Shown here: piece after piece, positions 51,510 through 58,694 of the stretch | Numbering within the stretch: the first letter of the stretch is position 1 | How the letters are laid out: each line of letters opens with the position of its first letter | Assembly (NCBI RefSeq): GCF_030412785.1 | Contig: NZ_CP125295.1 | Location: 1,178,001 to 1,242,000 of the forward strand | From: Paraburkholderia sabiae | Lineage (GTDB): Bacteria; Pseudomonadota; Gammaproteobacteria; Burkholderiales; Burkholderiaceae | Direction of reading: 5' to 3' | Length of the DNA: 64,000 bases | The notes under the pieces: model-generated | Seen by the model: only the letters and a program-made list of their open reading frames with translations | What the model was told of the DNA's origin: nothing | The model's database searches: none | Made by a program: the position numbers and the translations under genes

Positions 51510-52583
51510 TCACGCGGTCGTGCGGACGATGCGGTTCGGTGTGACGCCCGATGCGTCGGAGATTGCGGCGATCGTCGCGCCTTCGCGCAGCGTGTGCGGC
51601 AAGGTCAGCGACAGCGACGGCGCGTGCAGCGCGTCGTCGAAACCCGAAGGCCGCGTGCCGTCGACGCGTTCGATCAGCCGCCGCCATGCCGCACAGCCGA
51701 TTTCGCGATTCGGCGCGCAGACGCTGGCGAGCGGCGGCGACAGCAGTTCGCCCATCGCGAGGCCGTCGAAGCCGAGAATCGACATGTCGCCTGGCATCTC
51801 GAAGCGCGCGCGCCGCAGGCCGCGCATCACGACCATCGCGAGCAGATCGTTCGAGCAGAAGAGGGCGGTCGGGCGATTCGCGCCCGTCGTCAGATGATTG
51901 AGCACGGACGGCGCAAGCTCGTCCGCGTTGAAGTCGATTTCGAGCGCGGGCGCGGGCGTGAGACCGGCCTGCTGCATCGCCTGCGTGTAGCCGAGATGGC
52001 GCAGCCGCGCGCGGTCCGACGCGGCGAGCGTGCCCGCGAGCATCAGGATCCGGCGATGGCCGTGCGCGATCAGCATGCGCACGCCGTCGTAGGCGGCCTG
52101 GCGATTGTCGACGGATACGGACGGGCGGCGCACCGTGTCGTTGTGCATCAGCACGTACAGCATGCCGTCGCGGTCGAGGTCGTCGAGCAATGGGTGCGTG
52201 TCGGCATCGGCGACCGTCAGGATCAGGCCTTCGACGCGCTGTTCGCGCAGCGTTTCGATCGCGCGGCGCTCGCGGTCGGCGTCGTATTGCGTCGTCATCA
52301 GCATCAGACGATAGCCTTGCGCGGACGCCAGTTCGTCGATGCCTTGCAGACATTCGGCGAATACAGGATTGGCGAGCGTCGGCAGCACGACGCCGATCAG
52401 GCGCGAGCGCTCGCCGCGCAGCTGGCGGCCGAGCGGGCTCGGACGGAAGTTGAGGGCGTCTATCGACTGACGCACTTTTTCGAGGGTCACCGGGTTGACC
52501 GTGTGCGGGGCGTTGATCGCGCGCGACACGGTCGCGATCGAAAATCCCGCGTGAGCGGCGACATCCTTGATCGTGGGCGTCAT
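51510..52583 (-). CDS. LacI-family transcriptional regulator
   Basis: The 357-residue protein starts at 52583 with the LacI helix-turn-helix TIKDVAAHAGFSIATVSRAI (residues about 4-23) and hinge FRPSPLGRQLRGERSRLIGV, then a periplasmic-binding-like sensor domain (LPTLANPVFAECLQGID, SILGFDGLAMGELLSPPLAS). It precedes the ABC importer genes on the same strand (59-base gap) and is likely their regulator. Two AAACGTT/AACGTTT sites upstream suggest it controls itself. Confidence 0.92.
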   Translation of the reverse strand: MTPTIKDVAAHAGFSIATVSRAINAPHTVNPVTLEKVRQSIDALNFRPSPLGRQLRGERSRLIGVVLPTLANPVFAECLQGIDELASAQGYRLMLMTTQYDADRERRAIETLREQRVEGLILTVADADTHPLLDDLDRDGMLYVLMHNDTVRRPSVSVDNRQAAYDGVRMLIAHGHRRILMLAGTLAASDRARLRHLGYTQAMQQAGLTPAPALEIDFNADELAPSVLNHLTTGANRPTALFCSNDLLAMVVMRGLRRARFEMPGDMSILGFDGLAMGELLSPPLASVCAPNREIGCAAWRRLIERVDGTRPSGFDDALHAPSLSLTLPHTLREGATIAAISDASGVTPNRIVRTTA

Positions 52584-52640
52584 CGTTGGGTTCCCGTTAG
52601 CCTGCGCCGCGCGCTGCTCGGTAGCGTTGGCGCGCGGTGT

Positions 52641-52680
52641 TGTAAACGTTTTCGTCGGGCGGATTATCGGGAACGTTTGT
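52641..52680. promoter_or_regulatory. Two candidate LacI-type operators
   Basis: TGTAAACGTTTTC (centre CG at 52647-52648) and GGAACGTTTGTG (centre CG at 52674-52675) each carry the AACGTT core with a central CG that LacI/PurR-family proteins favour. The centres are 27 bases apart and lie about 60-95 bases before the LacI gene start. Confidence 0.5.
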
Positions 52681-52750
52681 GACGGGTCGATGAATGCGCG
52701 GTGGGTCACGCAGTAGGGCGCGGAACGGCGAAACTGGGGTTCGCGCCGGT

Positions 52751-52779
52751 TTGGTCAGGCCGCGGCGCGATGGTAGAAT
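52751..52779 (+). promoter_or_regulatory. Promoter of the tRNA-Leu gene
   Basis: TTGGTC (52751-52756) and TAGAAT (52774-52779) with 17 bases between; the mature tRNA 5' end follows 12 bases later. Confidence 0.55.
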
Positions 52780-52791
52780 CGCGTCCGCCCT

Positions 52792-53183
52792 GCCGGGGTG
52801 ATGAAATTGGTAAACATAGCGGACTTAAAGCATTGAGTGCCCAGCCGGAAACGGCCGGTGCAGAACCCTTCAAATTCGGTGAAACCCCTGAACGCGCGTG
52901 ATTTGCGATTCGCAATTCGCGTCTTGCGGCCGAGGCAACGCCGAGCCAAGCCCGTTTTCCTTTCCTGCCGATGCAGGGCGGAAGGCGCGGAAGGTGTAGA
53001 GACTAGACGGGGGGCGCCTAAGGCGATGTGCGCAATACGCGCATCGCGATGGCGAAGGCATAGTCCAGCGCACGAACGTTTGCTGCCTTGTGTTTGTGAT
53101 GTGGCAGACGGCGTCGAAAGACGTAGTGTGACGAAAATCCGCCGCTTAACAGCTTGCCGGTTCGAGTCCGGTCCCCGGCACCA
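52792..53183 (+). tRNA. tRNA-Leu(UAA), interrupted by a group I intron
   Basis: The 5' exon 52792-52826 (GCCGGGG acceptor arm, D arm with AAATTGGTAAACAT, anticodon stem GCGGA, loop CTT) and the 3' exon 53134-53183 (AAAA, TCCGC, a variable arm, T arm CCGGTTCGAGTCCGG, acceptor CCCCGGC, A, CCA) join to a complete leucine tRNA with a seven-base loop CTTAAAA and anticodon TAA. The acceptor (7 bp), anticodon (5 bp) and T stems all pair. CCA is encoded. The intron lies between U34 and A35 of the anticodon. The gene is downstream of a LacI regulator gene but on the opposite strand, with its own promoter. Confidence 0.95.
52827..53133 (+). ncRNA. Group I self-splicing intron (307 nt) in tRNA-Leu(UAA)
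   Basis: The insert carries the group I core in order: AAATTCGGTGAAACC (P element, 52872-52886), AGGCAACGCCGAGCCAAG (Q, 52933-52950), GGTGTAGAGACTAGACGG (R, 52993-53010) and GAAGGCATAGTCC (S, 53054-53066), and ends in G at 53133. P1 can form between exon ACTT (52823-52826) and intron GAGT (52835-52838), with the expected U-G pair at the 5' splice site. The core closely resembles the Azoarcus tRNA-Ile ribozyme (subgroup IC3) as I recall it. There is no open frame for a homing endonuclease. Confidence 0.95.
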
Positions 53184-53390
53184 GGCGCTTCCTCAGGTTT
53201 CGAAGCAGCAGCGCGATGACAACAACGCCACCGCTGCCGACGCCCCTCTGGCCTGAATCTATATCCCACCAGCGCCACCACGGCCTCCCGCACGATTTCC
53301 TCGCACGGCGCCGCACGCGCGCTTTCTGCCACAAAACCTTAATTGCCGACGATCCGCGGGCATGGCATAGTGCGCGACGCCTGCCGGGGC

Positions 53391-53428
53391 CCGTCTTGCG
53401 CGATGGCCTTAAGGCCTTGATAAGACGG
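53391..53428. repeat. Nested palindrome downstream of the tRNA
   Basis: CCGTCTT (53391-53397) and AAGACGG (53422-53428) enclose the perfect palindrome GGCCTTAAGGCC (53405-53416). It lies in the 294-base gap between the tRNA and a tiny gene, about 50 bases before that gene. No T run follows, so an operator is as likely as a terminator. Confidence 0.5.
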
Positions 53429-53477
53429 AATTCCTAGAATCAGACCGGTACAAAAATTGGCAACAGGGGACGGCGAC

Positions 53478-53591
53478 ATGCACAAATGTCACTACAGGTT
53501 TCTGTGGCGCACGCGGGAAAACGAAGTCCGCTGGGTTTGCCGCCTATGCGGCGCGTTGTTGGTACGCGGAAAGCTCTACGAGCCGCTTTGA
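53478..53591 (+). CDS. Tiny Cys-containing peptide (37 residues)
   Basis: The frame encodes a 37-residue peptide with a CRLC pair near residues 21-24, an additional Cys at position 4, and many Arg and aromatic residues (FLWRTRENEVRWVCRLCG). AGGGGA stands eight bases before the ATG. The pattern looks like a half zinc ribbon. Short length means chance cannot be excluded; not recognised as a known family. Confidence 0.45.
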   Translation: MHKCHYRFLWRTRENEVRWVCRLCGALLVRGKLYEPL

Positions 53592-53688
53592 GGCATGGCC
53601 GGGCATCGAGGTCCGGCAAATCCATCGCCAACGCATGGCCATTCGTCTACAGTATCCCGACTGATCACATTCGACGGGAGAAAGCGGA

Positions 53689-54309
53689 ATGCAGCTGATC
53701 GGCATGATGGATTCACCCTACGTCCGGCGCGTCGCCATTTCGCTCAACGTGCTCGGCCTGCCGTTCGAACATCAGAGCGTGTCGGTATTCCGGCATTTCG
53801 ACGCGTTCGCGAAGATCAACCCCGTGGTCAAGGCGCCGACCTTCTTTACAGACGACGGCACGATGCTGATCGATTCGTCGCTGATCCTCGACTATCTGGA
53901 GCATCTGAGCCCGCCGGAAAAGCGTCTGATGCCCGCCGACACCGGCGAGCGCATGAAGGCGCTCAGCCTGATCGGCTTCGCGCTCGCCGCCTGCGAAAAG
54001 ACGATGCAAAACGTCTACGAAGTGAATCTGCGGCCGGTCGAGCGCCAGCATCAGCCGTGGATCGATCGCGTCCAGTCGCAATTGTTCGCCGCGTACGATC
54101 ATCTGGAGAAAGCCATCGCGGGCCGCGAAGGAAACGGCTGGCTGTTCGGCGAGCGCCTGCTGCAGCCGGACATCACGCTGGCCGTCGTGTGGCGCTTCCA
54201 GCACTACATGCTGCCCGATCTCGTCGATCCGGCGCGTTACCCCGCGCTCGCCGCGTTTTCGAAGCGCGCCGAGGCACTGCCCGAATTCGTCGCTGCACCG
54301 CTCGAATGA
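53689..54309 (+). CDS. Glutathione S-transferase family protein
   Basis: The 206-residue cytoplasmic protein has a thioredoxin-like N-terminal domain (MQLIGMMDSPYVRRVAISLN, with Ser-Pro-Tyr near residues 9-11 at the glutathione site, and the PVVKAPTFFTDDGTMLIDSSLILDYL segment split over residues 45-70) and an all-helical C-terminal domain (GWLFGERLLQPDITLAVVWRF). Substrate unknown. It is a single gene. Confidence 0.9.
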   Translation: MQLIGMMDSPYVRRVAISLNVLGLPFEHQSVSVFRHFDAFAKINPVVKAPTFFTDDGTMLIDSSLILDYLEHLSPPEKRLMPADTGERMKALSLIGFALAACEKTMQNVYEVNLRPVERQHQPWIDRVQSQLFAAYDHLEKAIAGREGNGWLFGERLLQPDITLAVVWRFQHYMLPDLVDPARYPALAAFSKRAEALPEFVAAPLE

Positions 54310-54572
54310 TCGTTCGCTTTCGACGGGAACGACCACGCAGCGCCTGAGCGCAGCGTGAAAAAGCGAGCTGAAAAAAGCCCGCGCCAACCCGCCGGAAAGC
54401 CCCGAAACCCCGCGCCGCAAGGCGTTCCCGGATTGTTCTGCTCCATCGACAACTATCTTCGCGTTTAGCTCATTTATCCCTAACACTTCGCTCCCTACAA
54501 TCCCTCCATCGAAACTTGTACTGGATGGGCGCCGCGGCCGATACGCGACGCCGATGCGATTGGAGGCGGGCC

Positions 54573-54764
54573 ATGAGAGCGATCATCGAAAGACAGCTTT
54601 ATCACCCGGCAGTGGTGCTGCCGATGGTGTCGCTCATCCAGATCATGGTGCAGGTGGACTTCAATCTGAGTCAGGCGGGATTCGTCGTCGCGACCAACGG
54701 TGCGCGCGCGGCGCTGCAGCGTTCACGCGAACTGCTGTGCTCGCTGCATCACTGCGACGCGTAA
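54573..54764 (+). CDS. Small hypothetical protein
   Basis: A 63-residue frame with GGAGG eight bases before the ATG. It has a moderately hydrophobic middle (HPAVVLPMVSLIQIMVQVDF) and two late cysteines (ELLCSLHHCDA). No family recognised; it could be a small membrane-associated protein. Confidence 0.5.
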   Translation: MRAIIERQLYHPAVVLPMVSLIQIMVQVDFNLSQAGFVVATNGARAALQRSRELLCSLHHCDA

Positions 54765-54891
54765 TCCGCGCGACATGAACGGTCGGACGGCCTTCGACTA
54801 ATCGACGACTCACCACCGGGACGCATCACTTCGAGAAACACCGTGCTGGCGTAAGATGACCGACTCGCACACGCGCTTCGGGAGATCTGCC

Positions 54892-56295
54892 ATGCCACAG
54901 CATTTCGACGCCATCGTGATCGGCACGGGACAGGGCGGCTCGCCGCTCGCCGTGCGTCTCGCGGAGAAGGGCCGCAAGACGGCTGTCATCGAGCGAGACA
55001 AGTTCGGCGGAACCTGCGTAAACGTCGGCTGTACGCCGACGAAAGCGTATGTGGCGAGCGCGCGTACGGCACACGTCGCACGTCGTGCGGCCGATTACGG
55101 CGTGAAGCTGGCAGGCGACGTGAGCGTCGATCTCGCGCAAGTGAAGGCGCGTAAGGACAGGATCATCGGACAGTCGCGCACCGGCGTCGAAAAGTGGCTG
55201 CGCGGTACGGACAATCTCACCGTCTTCAACGGCCACGCGCGCTTCACGGGCGCGCATAGGCTGAACATCACCGATCCCGAAAGCGGCAATCTGCTGGCCG
55301 AACTGCAGGCCGACGACATCTTCATCAACACGGGCACGCGCGCCGTCGTTCCGAAGCTCGAAGGCATCGAGCGCATCCGCTATCACACGAACTCGTCGCT
55401 GCTCGAACTGACGGAATTGCCTGCGCATCTCGTGATCGTCGGCGGCAGCTATATCGCGCTCGAATTCGCGCAGGTGTTTCGCCGTTTCGGCAGCAAGGTG
55501 ACGGTGATCGTGCGCGGCGAGCGCGTGCTTGCGCGCGAGGACGAAGACTTCGCGCTCAACGTGCAGAAAGTGCTCGCGCGCGAAGGCATCGCGTTCCGCT
55601 TCGGCGGCGAGCCGTCGCGCGTCGAGCCGTTGCAGGAAAGCGGCGACGGCGTGCGCGTGTTCTTCGGCAACGATGCCGCGCCGCTCGAAGCGTCGCATCT
55701 GCTGTTCGCGACGGGCCGCCGTCCGAACACCGACGACCTCGGCCTCGACGCCGCGGGCATCCACGTCGATAAACACGGCACGATTCCCGTCGACGGCCAG
55801 TTGCGCACCAACGTGCCCGGCGTGTGGGCGATCGGCGACGCCAACGGACGCGGCGCCTTCACGCACACTTCTTACGACGATTTTCAGATCGTATCGACGA
55901 ATCTGTTCGACGGCGGCAAGCGCAGCGTCGACGACCGGATCATGGCGTATGCCGTGTTCGTCGATCCGCCGCTCGCGCGCGTCGGTCTGTCGGAGCACGA
56001 CGTGCGCGAGAGCGGCCGCGACGCACTGATCGCCACGATGCCGATGACGCGCGTCGGACGCGCGCGCGAGAAGGGCGAAACGGACGGCTTCATGAAAGTG
56101 CTCGTCGATCCGCAGTCGAAGCAGATACTCGGCGCGACGATCTACGGCGTCGACGGCGACGAAGCGATTCACACGTTCATCGACATCATGACGACACGCG
56201 CGCCGTACACGACGCTGCAATACGCGATGCATATCCATCCGACGATCAGCGAACTGATACCGACGCTGCTCGACGGCCTCGCGCCCATGAAGTGA
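54892..56295 (+). CDS. FAD-dependent pyridine nucleotide-disulphide oxidoreductase (MerA-like, no mercury site)
   Basis: The start at 54892 follows GGGAGA. The 467-residue protein has the FAD motif DAIVIGTGQGGSPLAVRLAE (residue 6 on), the redox-active CVNVGCTPTK (about 42), an NAD(P) motif LVIVGGSYIALEFAQVF (about 182), the second FAD motif GVWAIGDANGRG and a C-terminal dimer domain with HIHPTISELIPTLL. Mercuric reductases carry an N-terminal metal domain and a C-terminal Cys pair; both are absent, so mercury reduction is unlikely. Substrate unknown. A cupin gene follows after 9 bases. Confidence 0.88.
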   Translation: MPQHFDAIVIGTGQGGSPLAVRLAEKGRKTAVIERDKFGGTCVNVGCTPTKAYVASARTAHVARRAADYGVKLAGDVSVDLAQVKARKDRIIGQSRTGVEKWLRGTDNLTVFNGHARFTGAHRLNITDPESGNLLAELQADDIFINTGTRAVVPKLEGIERIRYHTNSSLLELTELPAHLVIVGGSYIALEFAQVFRRFGSKVTVIVRGERVLAREDEDFALNVQKVLAREGIAFRFGGEPSRVEPLQESGDGVRVFFGNDAAPLEASHLLFATGRRPNTDDLGLDAAGIHVDKHGTIPVDGQLRTNVPGVWAIGDANGRGAFTHTSYDDFQIVSTNLFDGGKRSVDDRIMAYAVFVDPPLARVGLSEHDVRESGRDALIATMPMTRVGRAREKGETDGFMKVLVDPQSKQILGATIYGVDGDEAIHTFIDIMTTRAPYTTLQYAMHIHPTISELIPTLLDGLAPMK

Positions 56296-56304
56296 GGTGA
56301 CGAC

Positions 56305-56646
56305 ATGCAGCTGCAAACGGGCAATCTGTTCAGCGGCGAAGCGAAGCGCGAAGGCGAAGAACGGGTCGATATGCTCGTTGCGGGACAGCGCCTGAACGTC
56401 GAGCGGATCGTGTCGATGGGGCACACGAGCCCGCCCGGCTTCTGGTACGACGACTCGCGCGCCGAGTGGGTCGTGCTGCTGTCGGGTGCCGCCGTGCTCG
56501 AGTTCGAAGACGACGCGCTGCTGCACGACATGCGTCCCGGCGACTATGTGCTGATCGAGCCGCATTGCCGGCATCGCGTCGCGTGGACGCATGAAACGGA
56601 GCAGACGGTGTGGCTCGCGATCTATCACGAGCCTTCTGTGTCGTGA
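56305..56646 (+). CDS. Small cupin-domain protein
   Basis: The 113-residue protein is one cupin barrel with VVLLSGAAVLEFEDDALLHDMRPGDYVLIEPHCRHRV (split over residues 56-92); HCRHRVAW carries histidines that fit a metal site. It probably acts in the same step or pathway as the oxidoreductase encoded just upstream. Function unknown. Confidence 0.82.
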   Translation: MQLQTGNLFSGEAKREGEERVDMLVAGQRLNVERIVSMGHTSPPGFWYDDSRAEWVVLLSGAAVLEFEDDALLHDMRPGDYVLIEPHCRHRVAWTHETEQTVWLAIYHEPSVS

Positions 56647-56776
56647 TGGACTCGATGACGCGTGTACCTGTCGTCGACAGTCTCGCTGGTGATCGCGGAT
56701 AATCGGCGGCGGCGCACGGCCTTGCCTGCGCCGACGATCGAACAATAACCGCAACGGAAAACAGGAAAACGGGCAG

Positions 56777-57352
56777 ATGGGTAAAGGACGAGTCGAAGCC
56801 TTCAGCGATGGCGTGATCGCGATCATCATCACGATCATGGTCCTCGAACTCAAAGTGCCGGAGGGCTTCGACCTCGACGCGCTACGCCCGATGATCCCGA
56901 TCTGTCTCGCCTACGTGCTGAGCTTTCTGTACGTCGGCATCTACTGGAACAATCATCATCACATGTTCCATGCCGTGCAGAAGGTCACGGGCGGCGTGTT
57001 GTGGGCGAATCTGCATCTGCTCTTCTGGCTGTCGCTGATGCCCGCCACGACGCACTGGATCGGCGAGAGCCATCTGGCCGCATGGCCGACCGCGCTGTAT
57101 GGGCTCGATCTCGTCATGTGCGCCGTCGCGTACTTCATTCTCGCGCATGTGCTGATCCGTCATCACGGACCCGATTCGACGATCGCGCGTGCGCTCGGCC
57201 GAGACGTGAAGGGCAAGCTGTCCGTCGTGGTCTATCTGGCGGGCGTAGTGTTCGCGTTCATCGCGCCGTGGGTGTCGGCTGTGCTCTATACGTTGTGCGC
57301 GTTCATGTGGCTCGTGCCCGACCGCCGCATCGAATTGCTCGTCAAGGAATAA
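56777..57352 (+). CDS. TMEM175/DUF1211-type membrane protein
   Basis: The 191-residue protein starts with RVEAFSDGVIAIIITIMVLEL (residues 5-25), the FSD signature of the TMEM175 potassium-channel family, and has about six membrane segments with a His-rich loop YWNNHHHMFHAV. Bacterial members form tetrameric K+-permeable channels. It overlaps no neighbour; the next gene starts three bases after its stop. Confidence 0.87.
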   Translation: MGKGRVEAFSDGVIAIIITIMVLELKVPEGFDLDALRPMIPICLAYVLSFLYVGIYWNNHHHMFHAVQKVTGGVLWANLHLLFWLSLMPATTHWIGESHLAAWPTALYGLDLVMCAVAYFILAHVLIRHHGPDSTIARALGRDVKGKLSVVVYLAGVVFAFIAPWVSAVLYTLCAFMWLVPDRRIELLVKE

Positions 57353-57355
57353 GCG

Positions 57356-58144
57356 ATGCTCGCGCTCAAGCTCGCGCTGGTGCCTGGCTTTCTCGCCGCG
57401 CTCACGATGGCGGGGCGCGTGTGGGGCCCGTCCGTGGCGGGTTGGCTGGCGGGATTGCCCGTCGTCGCGGGGCCGATCGTGCTGCTGCTCGCGCTGGAGC
57501 GCGGGACGGACTTTGCAGCGCAGGCGTCGGCGGCTTCGATTGCGGCCATTGCAGCGTCAGAGGCGTTCAACTTCGCGTACGCATGGACATGCCGCGTCAG
57601 CCGTTGGCCGGCGGCGCTGCTGGCGGGTCTGTTCGCGTGGGTTCTGGTCGCCGTGCTGCTGACGCATCTGCCCTCGGGGCTGGCGTGGTCGCTGGCGGCG
57701 GCGTGCGTGGCGGTTGGTGTGTCGCAGGCCGGATTGCCGCGCGTCGAAGGCGTGGTGCCCGCCGCGCGCATCAGTGTCGCGGATCTCGCGTTGCGCATGC
57801 TGGCTGGCGCCGTGCTGACGCTCGCGGTGACGACATTGTCGGCATCGATGGGCGCGGCGTGGAGCGGCGTCTTGTCGGTGTTTCCGCTGCTTGGCATCGT
57901 GCTCGCGGTGTCGGCACAACGCGCGCACGGCGCGCCGTTCGTCGCGCTGCTGATGCGCGGCATGGTGATAGGGCGTGCATCGTTCGCGGCGTTTTTCTCG
58001 GTTGTCGCGTTGATGCTGCCGACATTCGGCGTGCTGCCCGCGTTTGCGTGCGGCGCGGTCGTCTCGGTGATCGTGCAGGGCGCGACGAAGCGGCTGCTCG
58101 CGATGTCGCGCAAACCTCGCGCGCCGCTCGCAGCGCTCGATTGA
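57356..58144 (+). CDS. Integral membrane protein of unknown function
   Basis: The 262-residue protein has about eight hydrophobic segments, an N-terminal ALKLALVPGFLAALTMAGRV and the repeated pattern GPSVAGWLAGLPVVAGPIVL, and ends with a basic tail. I do not recognise the family. It lies three bases after the TMEM175-like gene and 19 bases before the phosphoesterase gene, so the three form one operon. Confidence 0.8.
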   Translation: MLALKLALVPGFLAALTMAGRVWGPSVAGWLAGLPVVAGPIVLLLALERGTDFAAQASAASIAAIAASEAFNFAYAWTCRVSRWPAALLAGLFAWVLVAVLLTHLPSGLAWSLAAACVAVGVSQAGLPRVEGVVPAARISVADLALRMLAGAVLTLAVTTLSASMGAAWSGVLSVFPLLGIVLAVSAQRAHGAPFVALLMRGMVIGRASFAAFFSVVALMLPTFGVLPAFACGAVVSVIVQGATKRLLAMSRKPRAPLAALD

Positions 58145-58163
58145 CGTTCATTCGGATCGCATC

Positions 58164-58640
58164 ATGGTCAAGCGGCGCTCATCCCGTATCGGTCTGATTT
58201 CGGACACGCACAATCTCGTGCGGCCCGAGGCGCTCGCGTGGCTCGCAGGATGCGACGCGATCATCCATGCTGGCGACATCTGCAATCAGGCGACGCTGGA
58301 TGCGCTCGCACCGATCGCGCCGCTGACGGTCGTGCGCGGCAACAACGACACGGGCGATTGGGCCGTATCGATCCCGCTGCATACGACGCTCGACGTGCAG
58401 CAGGTCAAGATCTTCGTCGTCCACGATATTGCCGACGTGCCGGACAATCTGCGCGACGAAGGTGTGCGCGTGGTGGTGACCGGGCATTCGCACAAGCCGC
58501 TGATCGTCGAGCGCGATGGCGTGCTGTTCGTCAATCCCGGCAGCGCGGGGCCGCGCCGTTTCAAGCTGCCGATTTCGGCAGGCATGCTGACGATCGAAGG
58601 CCCGAACGTCGAAGCCACATTGCACACGTTGACGGCATAA
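58164..58640 (+). CDS. YfcE-family metallophosphoesterase
   Basis: The 158-residue enzyme has the short calcineurin-like fold: IGLISDTHN (residue 9), AIIHAGDICNQ (about 32), VVRGNNDTGDW (about 56), KIFVVHDIAD (about 81) and VVTGHSHKPL (about 104), ending in FVNPGSAG. YfcE/MJ0936-type enzymes hydrolyse phosphodiesters in vitro; the cellular substrate is unknown. It is last of a three-gene operon and is followed by a terminator. Confidence 0.9.
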   Translation: MVKRRSSRIGLISDTHNLVRPEALAWLAGCDAIIHAGDICNQATLDALAPIAPLTVVRGNNDTGDWAVSIPLHTTLDVQQVKIFVVHDIADVPDNLRDEGVRVVVTGHSHKPLIVERDGVLFVNPGSAGPRRFKLPISAGMLTIEGPNVEATLHTLTA

Positions 58641-58670
58641 AAAACGGGTCAGCCGAAGCTGACCCGTTTT
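58641..58670. terminator. Bidirectional intrinsic terminator
   Basis: AAAACGGGTCAGC, loop CGAA, GCTGACCCGTTTT: a perfect 13-bp stem flanked by A and T runs on both sides, between the convergent phosphoesterase and proP genes. It can serve both. Confidence 0.92.
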
Positions 58671-58694
58671 CATTTCGATGTGCGACCCGAATCG

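Noticed and set aside
50404..52353. Binding protein with a ~300-residue N-terminal extension
   Set aside because: The extension is the LacI gene in another frame; a GTG with GGGAGA gives a normal signal peptide.
52792..53700. Integration site or genomic island at the tRNA-Leu gene
   Set aside because: No integrase, no repeated tRNA 3' end, and ordinary chromosomal genes follow; the insert in the tRNA is an intron.
54892..56295. Mercuric reductase (merA)
   Set aside because: No N-terminal metal domain, no C-terminal Cys pair, no other mer genes nearby.
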